Assembly (NCBI GenBank): GCA_023433685.1 | Contig: JAEYUD010000264.1 | Span: 1 to 7,660, forward strand | Length of the DNA stretch: 7,660 nt | Source: Bacteroidota bacterium | GTDB lineage: Bacteria > Bacteroidota > Ignavibacteria > Ignavibacteriales > Ignavibacteriaceae | Direction of reading: 5' to 3' | Shown here: piece after piece, positions 1 to 6,215 of the stretch | Numbering within the stretch: the first letter of the stretch is position 1 | How the letters are laid out: every line of letters starts with the position of its first letter | Notes under the pieces: generated by a model | What the model saw: the letters and a program-made list of their open reading frames with translations, nothing else | Databases searched by the model: none | What the model was told of the DNA's origin: nothing | Position numbers and translations under genes: made by a program

Positions 1-122
1 CTCTACACTAACTCCTCCACACTCCACACTCTACACTCTACACTAACTCCTCCACTCCGCCGCGGCGGACTACACTAAACACTCTACACTAAACACTCTA
101 CACTAAACACTCCAAAACACCC
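1..122. repeat. Low-complexity tandem repeat tract after porV
   Basis: The tract has two arms. On the right, the 14-bp unit TACACTAAACACTC occurs three times in perfect tandem (71-84, 85-98, 99-112). On the left, the 20-bp string CTCTACACTAACTCCTCCAC occurs at 1-20 and again at 36-55, a 35-bp period, with related CTCTACACT/CTCCACACT words between. The arms are separated by a GC palindrome at 56-69. Outside that palindrome the + strand contains no G, so a transcript reading through from porV would be C-free. The tract starts directly after the porV stop codon and probably continues past the left edge of the window. It has no coding potential that I trust. Its function is unknown. It could be a replication-slippage repeat or an intergenic repeat family present elsewhere in the genome. 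Confidence 0.9.
56..69. repeat. Perfect 14-bp GC palindrome inside the repeat tract
   Basis: TCCGCCGCGGCGGA is identical to its own reverse complement and lies between the two arms of the low-complexity tract. It is the only place in bases 1-122 where the + strand has G. The flanking bases do not extend the symmetry. With no loop it would be a poor RNA hairpin unless the centre opens, and no T-run follows on either strand, so it does not look like a standard terminator. A protein-binding site or the relic of an inserted repeat boundary is possible, but nothing in the sequence decides this. Confidence 0.6.
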
Positions 123-1283
123 CTACAGCCCTCTCGGAAGCCCCAGATGTTTTTCTGGAAGACCGCCCCATCCAACGAGGATGGTGAAACGGAGGGTATC
201 GCTAAGAGGATGGTTCTCACCGTCTTTGAAGACAGAGGTGGAGATGTAACTGAAGTCAAATCCATAAATGTCGTATCTGATACCGGCACCAAGGGTGATG
301 AACTTTCTGTTACCGTAGTTGGGATCTTCATAGAAGAAACCGCCACGGAGAGCGAAAAGGAAGTCACCTGGTGTACCATACCAGTATTCGAGACCCATCG
401 AAGTAACGATGTCAGCGAGCTCTTCACCGATATTCTTGTCACCCCAGGCAGTGAAAACCGCTTTGTAGAACTCATCGCTGGTTCCGTCAGGGTATCTTCT
501 CACGAGGAGTTTCGCGAAATCGAGGGTGTAAGTAAGACTGTTGTACTCATCGGAGAGTATCCTGTAAGCAAAACCGAGTCTGAACTGGGTCGGAATCGGG
601 TCAGCCTGCGCGCGGTCGATGTATGATATCTTGGGACCGAGGTTGCTCAGATTAAGACCGATAGAGAATTTGTTTCCGAGATCATAATCAACAAACGGAA
701 GCACGAGTGAGGTTGGTCTCCACATGAAACCAAGGTCAAAACTCACGGAAGTGGCTGTACCTGTTCCCTGCTCCTGGCCTGTCGGCTGATCAGAAAGACG
801 GCTGTGAATGAGTCTAAGGTTCACACCAAAGCCCCAGTCAGTTGAAAGCTTGGTGGCGTAACCTACAGTGGCCGCCATATCGAACGACCTGAAGGTTCCG
901 AGCGGATCCGGTGAATCCGGACCGGTTCTGACGAACTCGCCATAGTTCATGTAAGTGATACTTGCCGTCACACTTCCATTGATATCATCAATGTAGTTTC
1001 TGTAAGTGGCATAATCGTAGAAAAGATCGAGTTTGAACTGTGGCAGCCAGTTCGAGTGCGTGAAACTGAATTCCTGTCCCGTCAGGAACGCTATACCAGC
1101 GGGATTCCAGAATACTGCCGATGAATTGTCGGCGAGACCCGCGCCTGATTCACCGATACCACCACCTCTTGAATCCGGTGCGATCAAAAGGAACGGTACG
1201 GCCGCTTCTCCCTGAGCCTGAATGGTTCTACTGAAACCAAAGATTGCTATCAACCCAAGGAACGCGATTTTGAACTTGTTCAT
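123..1283 (-). CDS. porV: Type IX secretion outer-membrane protein PorV (LptO family)
   Basis: This is a 386-residue outer-membrane beta-barrel. In studied Bacteroidota, PorV receives cargo from the T9SS translocon and delivers it to the surface attachment complex, where it binds PorU. A Sec signal peptide is visible: a basic start (MNKFK), a hydrophobic core at residues 7-18, and an Ala-containing cleavage region (IQAQ, about 21-24). The family's hallmark N-terminus follows: PFLLIAPDSRGGGIGESGAG at 30-49, then NSSAVFWNPAGIAF at 53-66. The rest is alternating amphipathic beta-strands ending with LRFTILVGW at 364-372. A 14-residue tail (373-386) follows this last aromatic-ended strand, which is unusual for a barrel. 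The ATG is supported by the signal peptide and by a GGAGG ribosome site 7 nt upstream. The gene lies 35 bp after porU on the same strand, the order known in Porphyromonas gingivalis, so the two are probably cotranscribed. The call rests on motifs and context. Confidence 0.93.
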   Translation of the reverse strand: MNKFKIAFLGLIAIFGFSRTIQAQGEAAVPFLLIAPDSRGGGIGESGAGLADNSSAVFWNPAGIAFLTGQEFSFTHSNWLPQFKLDLFYDYATYRNYIDDINGSVTASITYMNYGEFVRTGPDSPDPLGTFRSFDMAATVGYATKLSTDWGFGVNLRLIHSRLSDQPTGQEQGTGTATSVSFDLGFMWRPTSLVLPFVDYDLGNKFSIGLNLSNLGPKISYIDRAQADPIPTQFRLGFAYRILSDEYNSLTYTLDFAKLLVRRYPDGTSDEFYKAVFTAWGDKNIGEELADIVTSMGLEYWYGTPGDFLFALRGGFFYEDPNYGNRKFITLGAGIRYDIYGFDFSYISTSVFKDGENHPLSDTLRFTILVGWGGLPEKHLGLPRGL

Positions 1284-1290
1284 TAATTAA

Positions 1291-1295
1291 CCTCC
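1291..1295 (-). promoter_or_regulatory. Ribosome binding site of porV
   Basis: On the minus strand, GGAGG lies 7 nt before the porV ATG, in the context ATGGAGGTTAATTA then ATG. This is a near-ideal Shine-Dalgarno match and fixes the porV start. porU, nth and the HELGH membrane protein gene show no comparable purine block ahead of their starts, so porV may be translated more strongly than its operon partner. Confidence 0.8.
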
Positions 1296-1318
1296 ATGAA
1301 AGAATTTTTATTCAAAAC

Positions 1319-4300
1319 TTATCTAATAATGCTTAATTTGCCCAGAACAGATCTGGTTTCGCCGCCATCAGACGGTTTTACTATCAACTTGTAGAGATAC
1401 GTCCCGTTTGCAGCCAGGTCGCCGTCATCATCCCTGCCATCCCATTCAACACGCACGAATCTGTCATTGATCCACTTCGAATCGATCTCCTTGATCTTCC
1501 TTCCGGCGATCGTGTAGATCAATATACGGGCATCAACCGGTCCTGCCATGTTGTGCTGGAATGTGAAGAATGTGTTGGATGTGAATGGATTAGGATAGTT
1601 CATCACATACTCAACGGCTATTCCGCCGCCCGACACAACCTTGAACTCCGACTCAACAGTTGATGAATTATTAAATACATCCCAACCTTTCACCCGGATG
1701 GTATATATACCCGATGCAAGGTTTGAAAATCTGTAATTAACCTTGCCGCTCTTCCCTCCGGAGTTAAGATCTCCTGTAAAGTAGCTTGTAAGGTCTATTG
1801 GATTCTGCTCGTTTCCGTTCAGTATGGCTTCTATTTTATGTCCGACTCCCAATCCTGTGGTATTCAAGCCTGTTTCGTCACGGAGTGAGACCACAAGGGT
1901 GGTGTTCGGATTAACTAAGTAAGCATTCTCGTAACGCGCGTCATCAAATGTTATCTCCATCGCGGGACCCTTGCCGTCGTTTATAACCGACTGATCAACT
2001 CCGCCGATGGTGATGTTGTTTGTAAAGCTTATACCGTCTTTTTCACTATTGAAGAAGTAGAAAACGAGTTTCCCCTTCTGATTGTCATAAGAAATATCTT
2101 TCGGTACAACGAAATCGGCATTAAACCTGCCGTTTACCACTGATACCCCGCCTCTGAAGATCAAACCTCCTGGAACCTTCATAGCGGCTGAAGGACTGAT
2201 CTCAGGAAGTGGCAGCGTGGTCTCGGCATCATACACCGTGAGCAGCCCCTCACCGTTGAAATCACTCCAGAATGTCCCGTCAGCCTTACGTACTGAACCT
2301 GCTATTTTCAGGCTGTTAAGTGCTTTTATCGGTACCACCGTAACACCGGGGTCGTTCCCGTTTATCGAGTCGATCTTCCCGTTATACTGCGGAAGGGCGA
2401 GCCTGATGGCGGGATCGCTAAAAAGCTGAAACTTCTGGTCATTCTCTGTCAGGAAGTTAACCTTGGTGAGCAGATAAGCCATCCCCATTCTTTTTGGCAG
2501 GTTTTCATAGTCCCTGCCCCACTTCAGCATCTGATGATAGAGTGAATCGTTAAGAATGGTGTTCTGCTCCGAATAAACCGGTCTTACTGCCGTATAGACA
2601 CCAATGGCGCCTGCACCCGGAAGGAATAAAAGGTCTTCAGTGGCGCTCTGTGCGTCAGTTCTGTCGTAATATCCAAAATCGCAAGTGGCAGCGGTCAGGA
2701 AGAAGTAACGGCTGTTCTTAAGCTGCGGAATTGTGGAACTTCTCACGAACACCTGCTCATGTGCCCACAGTTCAGGACTCCCGTGCCCGATGTAATTCAT
2801 CAGAACGGTTCCCTCATTTATCGCGTTTATAATTGCCGCGTTAACCTCCGGTTTCCTTCTGCCAAGACTCGTCTGGACGGTCGGATAATTTATCAGATAA
2901 ATCTTCTTCTGTTCATACTCCGGAGGTATCCTGCTTTGCGAGAGGCGTTCCGACTGCATCGTATTGGCGGCAAGATCGATACCCGTTGAGGTAAGGTGAT
3001 CATCAGCCACGAGCGTGATCAGGTTCTTCCACGAACTTTTATCTGTGCTTCTCTCGTAAGCCGCTACCTTGTCAAGGTAATCATTCGCCTGTTTCGCGTT
3101 CTGGGCTGCAATTCTGCCAAGACCGAGATCGATCCGGCGGTCATTACCTGAAACCCATACATAAAAATCATCTGTCGAGAACGAATTGATCTCATAAAGA
3201 AAATCCCGGGTCTGGTAAGTCGGAACCTTGTTGTTCCCTTTCCCCTCGATATTCTTGTAATCGTAATCACCGTCACCGAGTATAAAAACGTATTTAGGCG
3301 CTATCTGCCAGTTATCGTAAGCATACTTTACAAAATCCCTTATCGCGCTTGGGTCAAGTGAACCGGCGTTAAACTCGTTCATTATCGCTTCGATGGTAAA
3401 CACCTTCGCGGAAATCGGGTCTGTGGGATGTGTCTCCCTGTACAGTTTGTACCTGTTGGCTGACTCTACAAGGTCATTTGAAGTTAAAACTATTATCTCC
3501 GCGCCTGAAAGATCGCCACGAATATTCTGATTCGGCATTTCAACCGCGTTCACCGGGGTTTTGTACTGTTGCCCGCATATCGCGTAGTATCTGCTGATTG
3601 CGCCGGGCCTTTCCCATGACCTGAAACGGAATTCACTCCCGCTTTGCATCAGGGGGTTGGTAATTTTCCTTACGTTTGAGTGGTCGGTAATGTCGTAGAC
3701 CGTAATATCAGTATTGGAAAAATTACTCAGATGGTATTCATACAACGAATCAGGTCCGGTTGTTCCACGCATCTTGGGTGAATAAAAAAGCAATACGTCA
3801 TTATATGCCTTAAGATACCTTGTCCAGCCGATCTCATAAAAATCAAGATAGCCGTATGAAGTACTGTTACCGGCGCCGAAAGTGAACCTAAGAACCGATC
3901 TTTCGTCAGGGTATGTGCCGAAGTGGGGCCTGCCTGTTGTGCTGTCAAGCCTCCCTACTGAATATGGATCTGAGCCGTTTCCGGAGATCGTGGAGCTTCT
4001 TACAACATTCCCGTTCTCCTCAACAGTCAACCCGACCGACTCGCTCGACCTGTTAACAAACCAGTAAGAATAATAGGTGGGAGTTCCGGGTATGATCCCT
4101 TCCACTTTCTTCTGATAAACCCTCGTTTTGGTGTTCTGCGAGAATTCATCTCCCACGAAATATCTTCCGGTTTGTCCGAGGTTTATCTTGTCTTCATCCC
4201 AAAAATCGTATGCATCGCTTGTTTCAACAATTTTAGAAGTGTTGTCGGCAACTGAACTTTTGCTCCCGATCCTCTTTCCGTTTGTACCGCCTGAGGTGAT

Positions 4301-5308
4301 CCAGAAATAGTTCTTCGCGGTGTAAGGATTCTGATTGCGCTTAACAACTCTCGCGAGTGAGTCATAATACCAGAATCCTATGCCCCGCCCGTAAAATATT
4401 ACTTCGTCTCCCTGATCAAACCTTCCGTCATCCTGACCGGTAACAGTTATGGCGAGCTCCTGAAGGTCTTCGGGACGCGCTACCGTAATGTTCTCTGAAA
4501 GAACGTAACCGCCATTGTTGTATATCTTTATGGTTCTGGGGTCAACGGTCGCAGGATTAATTCCGAATGAGCTCAGCTGATCGTACTTGATCTTGTAAAA
4601 TCCTTCTTCAGGTGCCTCAAACCGGAACCACTTCCCCGAAGAGAGAACGGTCTGACCAACAACAGAGCCTTTTTTAAGAGTTACCGGCTTCCTGTTTATC
4701 CACTTCCGCGCCATGTCGTAATTGAATACCATTTCACGAAGGAATTCATCATCAGAACCGGAATTGCCCGGTGTGTTTCCGAATGAGAATCTTACGGTTA
4801 TCCGGGATAAAAGCTTTATGTTTCCGCCATCCTGAGTAACCGCTCCGAGGTAGACATCCTGAACGTTCAGCCCCCTCACCATCCCGCCTTCACCGAAGAT
4901 CAGGGGCTCGTTGTTAATACTCACGTCGTTCCGGCGATTGTAGATGTACTCTACATCCCTCTCTACACCAGGGCGTACCTCAGGAACAGTTGGAAGCTCA
5001 CCGGGAATGTATTTATACGATGTGGCAAGCACTTCTGCCGTAACTCCGTTCTCATACGGGACACCAAGAACCAGGTGGCGCGATCTCGCGTCAGGAGCGC
5101 CCGCTGTTGCTGAAGGGTTACGCGTGGAACCTGAAAAGACGGTTTTCCGGTATTGCCTCCCGTCAATCGTGACATATCCCGTGTCACTATATGACGGTGC
5201 ATACTCAATTGTCAGACTGTTAGCCGACGATTGAATGATCTTTATTTCGCTCTGTGGAAAAACCTGGAGAGCCAGAGCCAATAATAATAACGAGATCTTC
5301 TTTAGCAT
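1319..5308 (-). CDS. porU: Type IX secretion C-terminal signal peptidase (sortase) PorU, C25 family
   Basis: This is a 1329-residue surface cysteine peptidase. PorU removes the C-terminal sorting domain of T9SS cargo and, in P. gingivalis, joins the cargo to anionic LPS. A signal peptide is seen (MLKKISLLLLALALQVFPQ, 1-19). The PorU-type N-terminal module is clear at about 228-310: GFYKIKYDQL, IKIYNNGG, then DDGRFDQGDEVIFYGRG. The gingipain-like C25 domain spans about 600-975, with VFILGDGDYDY (674-684), GLGRIAA (729-735), NYIGHGS (838-844, catalytic His842), TAATCDFG (872-879, catalytic Cys876) and LFSDPAIRL (962-970). Beta-rich, Ig-like modules fill about 985-1225. The C-terminus (1233-1329) is a type A sorting domain with NYPNPF (1237-1242), IYTIAGRKIKEI (1264-1275) and NGTYLYKL (1301-1308). 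It is longer than the P. gingivalis protein (about 1160 residues), mainly because of beta-rich modules. The start is chosen for its signal peptide, since no clear ribosome site precedes it. It is first in the porU-porV operon. Both catalytic residues are present, so it is probably active. Confidence 0.94.
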   Translation of the reverse strand: MLKKISLLLLALALQVFPQSEIKIIQSSANSLTIEYAPSYSDTGYVTIDGRQYRKTVFSGSTRNPSATAGAPDARSRHLVLGVPYENGVTAEVLATSYKYIPGELPTVPEVRPGVERDVEYIYNRRNDVSINNEPLIFGEGGMVRGLNVQDVYLGAVTQDGGNIKLLSRITVRFSFGNTPGNSGSDDEFLREMVFNYDMARKWINRKPVTLKKGSVVGQTVLSSGKWFRFEAPEEGFYKIKYDQLSSFGINPATVDPRTIKIYNNGGYVLSENITVARPEDLQELAITVTGQDDGRFDQGDEVIFYGRGIGFWYYDSLARVVKRNQNPYTAKNYFWITSGGTNGKRIGSKSSVADNTSKIVETSDAYDFWDEDKINLGQTGRYFVGDEFSQNTKTRVYQKKVEGIIPGTPTYYSYWFVNRSSESVGLTVEENGNVVRSSTISGNGSDPYSVGRLDSTTGRPHFGTYPDERSVLRFTFGAGNSTSYGYLDFYEIGWTRYLKAYNDVLLFYSPKMRGTTGPDSLYEYHLSNFSNTDITVYDITDHSNVRKITNPLMQSGSEFRFRSWERPGAISRYYAICGQQYKTPVNAVEMPNQNIRGDLSGAEIIVLTSNDLVESANRYKLYRETHPTDPISAKVFTIEAIMNEFNAGSLDPSAIRDFVKYAYDNWQIAPKYVFILGDGDYDYKNIEGKGNNKVPTYQTRDFLYEINSFSTDDFYVWVSGNDRRIDLGLGRIAAQNAKQANDYLDKVAAYERSTDKSSWKNLITLVADDHLTSTGIDLAANTMQSERLSQSRIPPEYEQKKIYLINYPTVQTSLGRRKPEVNAAIINAINEGTVLMNYIGHGSPELWAHEQVFVRSSTIPQLKNSRYFFLTAATCDFGYYDRTDAQSATEDLLFLPGAGAIGVYTAVRPVYSEQNTILNDSLYHQMLKWGRDYENLPKRMGMAYLLTKVNFLTENDQKFQLFSDPAIRLALPQYNGKIDSINGNDPGVTVVPIKALNSLKIAGSVRKADGTFWSDFNGEGLLTVYDAETTLPLPEISPSAAMKVPGGLIFRGGVSVVNGRFNADFVVPKDISYDNQKGKLVFYFFNSEKDGISFTNNITIGGVDQSVINDGKGPAMEITFDDARYENAYLVNPNTTLVVSLRDETGLNTTGLGVGHKIEAILNGNEQNPIDLTSYFTGDLNSGGKSGKVNYRFSNLASGIYTIRVKGWDVFNNSSTVESEFKVVSGGGIAVEYVMNYPNPFTSNTFFTFQHNMAGPVDARILIYTIAGRKIKEIDSKWINDRFVRVEWDGRDDDGDLAANGTYLYKLIVKPSDGGETRSVLGKLSIIR

Positions 5309-5522
5309 GCTTGCCGAAAAATGGTTTGCTTACAAATTATTCAAAATTGGTAGAAAAATCTCGTATCTGGGCTCCGGATATGTTGCCTTTGCTTTCAGGC
5401 TGTGGAAGTGTGAAACAAATATTTCTTTGATTGATCAAGATAACTAAAATCCTGAATTAAAATAATACAATTTTCAGTCCATTATTCACTTTTCCCCGTT
5501 CAAATACGCTGTAAACAAGGTA
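5309..5522. other. AT-rich intergenic region between nth and porU
   Basis: These 214 bases separate the end of nth from the start of porU, both on the minus strand. No convincing gene or hairpin terminator is seen. The 5' leader and any promoter of the porU-porV operon should lie here. On the minus strand a weak GTGAAT-16 bp-TATTAT pair occurs around 5463-5490, and TTTG-containing words (for example AATATTTG and ATAATTTG) come close to the Bacteroidota -7 element TAnnTTTG without matching it. I therefore do not place a promoter. Read-through from nth is also possible. Confidence 0.5.
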
Positions 5523-6158
5523 TCAAACCTTCGCTCCGGGACAAATATCACTAAGCACGCATCTGAAACATTCCGGCTTGCGGGCAAAGCAAACGCTCCT
5601 TCCATGAGTGGCAAGCTGATGCGATAATACAACCCAGTCACCGGGATCGATGAGCTCTTTCAGCCCGGCTTCTATTTTGTCCGGATCCTGTGTTTGTACC
5701 AGACCGAGCAGGTTCGAGAGCCGTTTTACGTGAGTGTCAACTGCTATTGCCGGCTGCCCGTAAGCATTACCAACGACAACAGAAGCGGTCTTCCTCCCCA
5801 CCCCGGGAAGTTCTTTCAGAATATCAAAATCAGAGGGGACCTCTCCACCATGATCATCAACTAATATCCGGCAGCAATTCTTTATGTTTTTTGCTTTCTG
5901 ACGGTAAAATCCGGTTGAAAAGATATCTTTTTCAATCTCTTCGAGGGATGAACCGGCAAATGAAGCAGGTGAAGTGTATTTTTTAAACAGTTCAGCGGTT
6001 ACAATATTCACCCGGGCATCCGTGCACTGCGCCGAAAGTATGGTGGCTATCAAAAGCTCAAATGGTGAATTAAAATTCAGCGCGCATTCAGCATCAGGAT
6101 AAATCTCCTTCAATCTTTTTACGACTTCTTTTGCTCTCTCTTCTTTCTTTATCAACAT
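5523..6158 (-). CDS. nth: Endonuclease III (DNA glycosylase/AP lyase)
   Basis: This 211-residue cytoplasmic base excision repair enzyme removes oxidised pyrimidines and cuts the abasic strand by beta-elimination. It has the expected family length. The N-terminal helical part includes FELLIATILSAQCTDARVN (33-51), the family's substrate-binding signature. The helix-hairpin-helix reads LPGVGRKTA (117-125), with the lyase Lys123 that distinguishes Nth from MutY. The catalytic Asp141 is in VDTHVKRL (140-147). The C-terminal [4Fe-4S] loop is complete: Cys190-X6-Cys197-X2-Cys200-X5-Cys206. Every key residue is present, so the enzyme should be functional. The ATG at 6158 gives the normal N-terminus, although no clear Shine-Dalgarno sequence precedes it. 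It is divergent from the HELGH membrane protein gene across 57 bp, and 214 bp upstream of porU on the same strand. No functional tie to T9SS is implied. Confidence 0.97.
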   Translation of the reverse strand: MLIKKEERAKEVVKRLKEIYPDAECALNFNSPFELLIATILSAQCTDARVNIVTAELFKKYTSPASFAGSSLEEIEKDIFSTGFYRQKAKNIKNCCRILVDDHGGEVPSDFDILKELPGVGRKTASVVVGNAYGQPAIAVDTHVKRLSNLLGLVQTQDPDKIEAGLKELIDPGDWVVLSHQLATHGRSVCFARKPECFRCVLSDICPGAKV

Positions 6159-6176
6159 CTGTGAGGCTGCTTTATT

Positions 6177-6184
6177 TATATTTG
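6177..6184 (+). promoter_or_regulatory. Possible -7 promoter element for the HELGH membrane protein gene
   Basis: TATATTTG in the 57-bp divergent gap matches TAnnTTTG, the -7 consensus described for the primary sigma factor of Bacteroidota. It lies 31 bp before the ATG at 6216, which would give a leader of about 25 nt. No TTTG -33 partner is visible at the expected distance upstream, and the gap is AT-rich, so a chance match is quite possible. I saw no clear counterpart for nth on the other strand. Confidence 0.3.
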
Positions 6185-6215
6185 ATCAGTAAAAATAATT
6201 TTTGTCCGGTAACCA

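Noticed and set aside
1..122. CRISPR array
   Set aside because: The units are 14 bp in direct tandem without unique spacers, and the other repeat is a simple 35-bp period of the same low-complexity words. No cas gene is present.
98..475. Minus-strand open frame of 125 codons overlapping the end of porV
   Set aside because: It is a Ser/Thr-rich shadow frame within the clear porV coding sequence, with no recognisable domain, and it runs into the repeat tract.
147..626. Plus-strand open frame of 159 codons opposite porV
   Set aside because: It is antisense to a well-supported barrel protein, has no ribosome site or family motif, and is best explained as a shadow of porV codon use.
5235..5447. 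Plus-strand 70-codon frame spanning the porU start and the intergenic region
   Set aside because: It overlaps the porU signal peptide coding region on the opposite strand, lacks a ribosome site and has no recognisable features.
5463..5490. Promoter for porU (GTGAAT-16 bp-TATTAT, minus strand)
   Set aside because: Both hexamers are weak, the region is AT-rich, and no match to the Bacteroidota -33/-7 pattern is found, so I cannot place a promoter there.
5690..5986. Plus-strand 98-codon frame inside nth
   Set aside because: It is antisense to an intact nth with all catalytic and Fe-S residues, and its composition is not protein-like.
5523..6158. MutY rather than Nth
   Set aside because: The lyase lysine is present in the helix-hairpin-helix (Lys123), and the 211-residue length lacks the C-terminal NUDIX-like domain of MutY.
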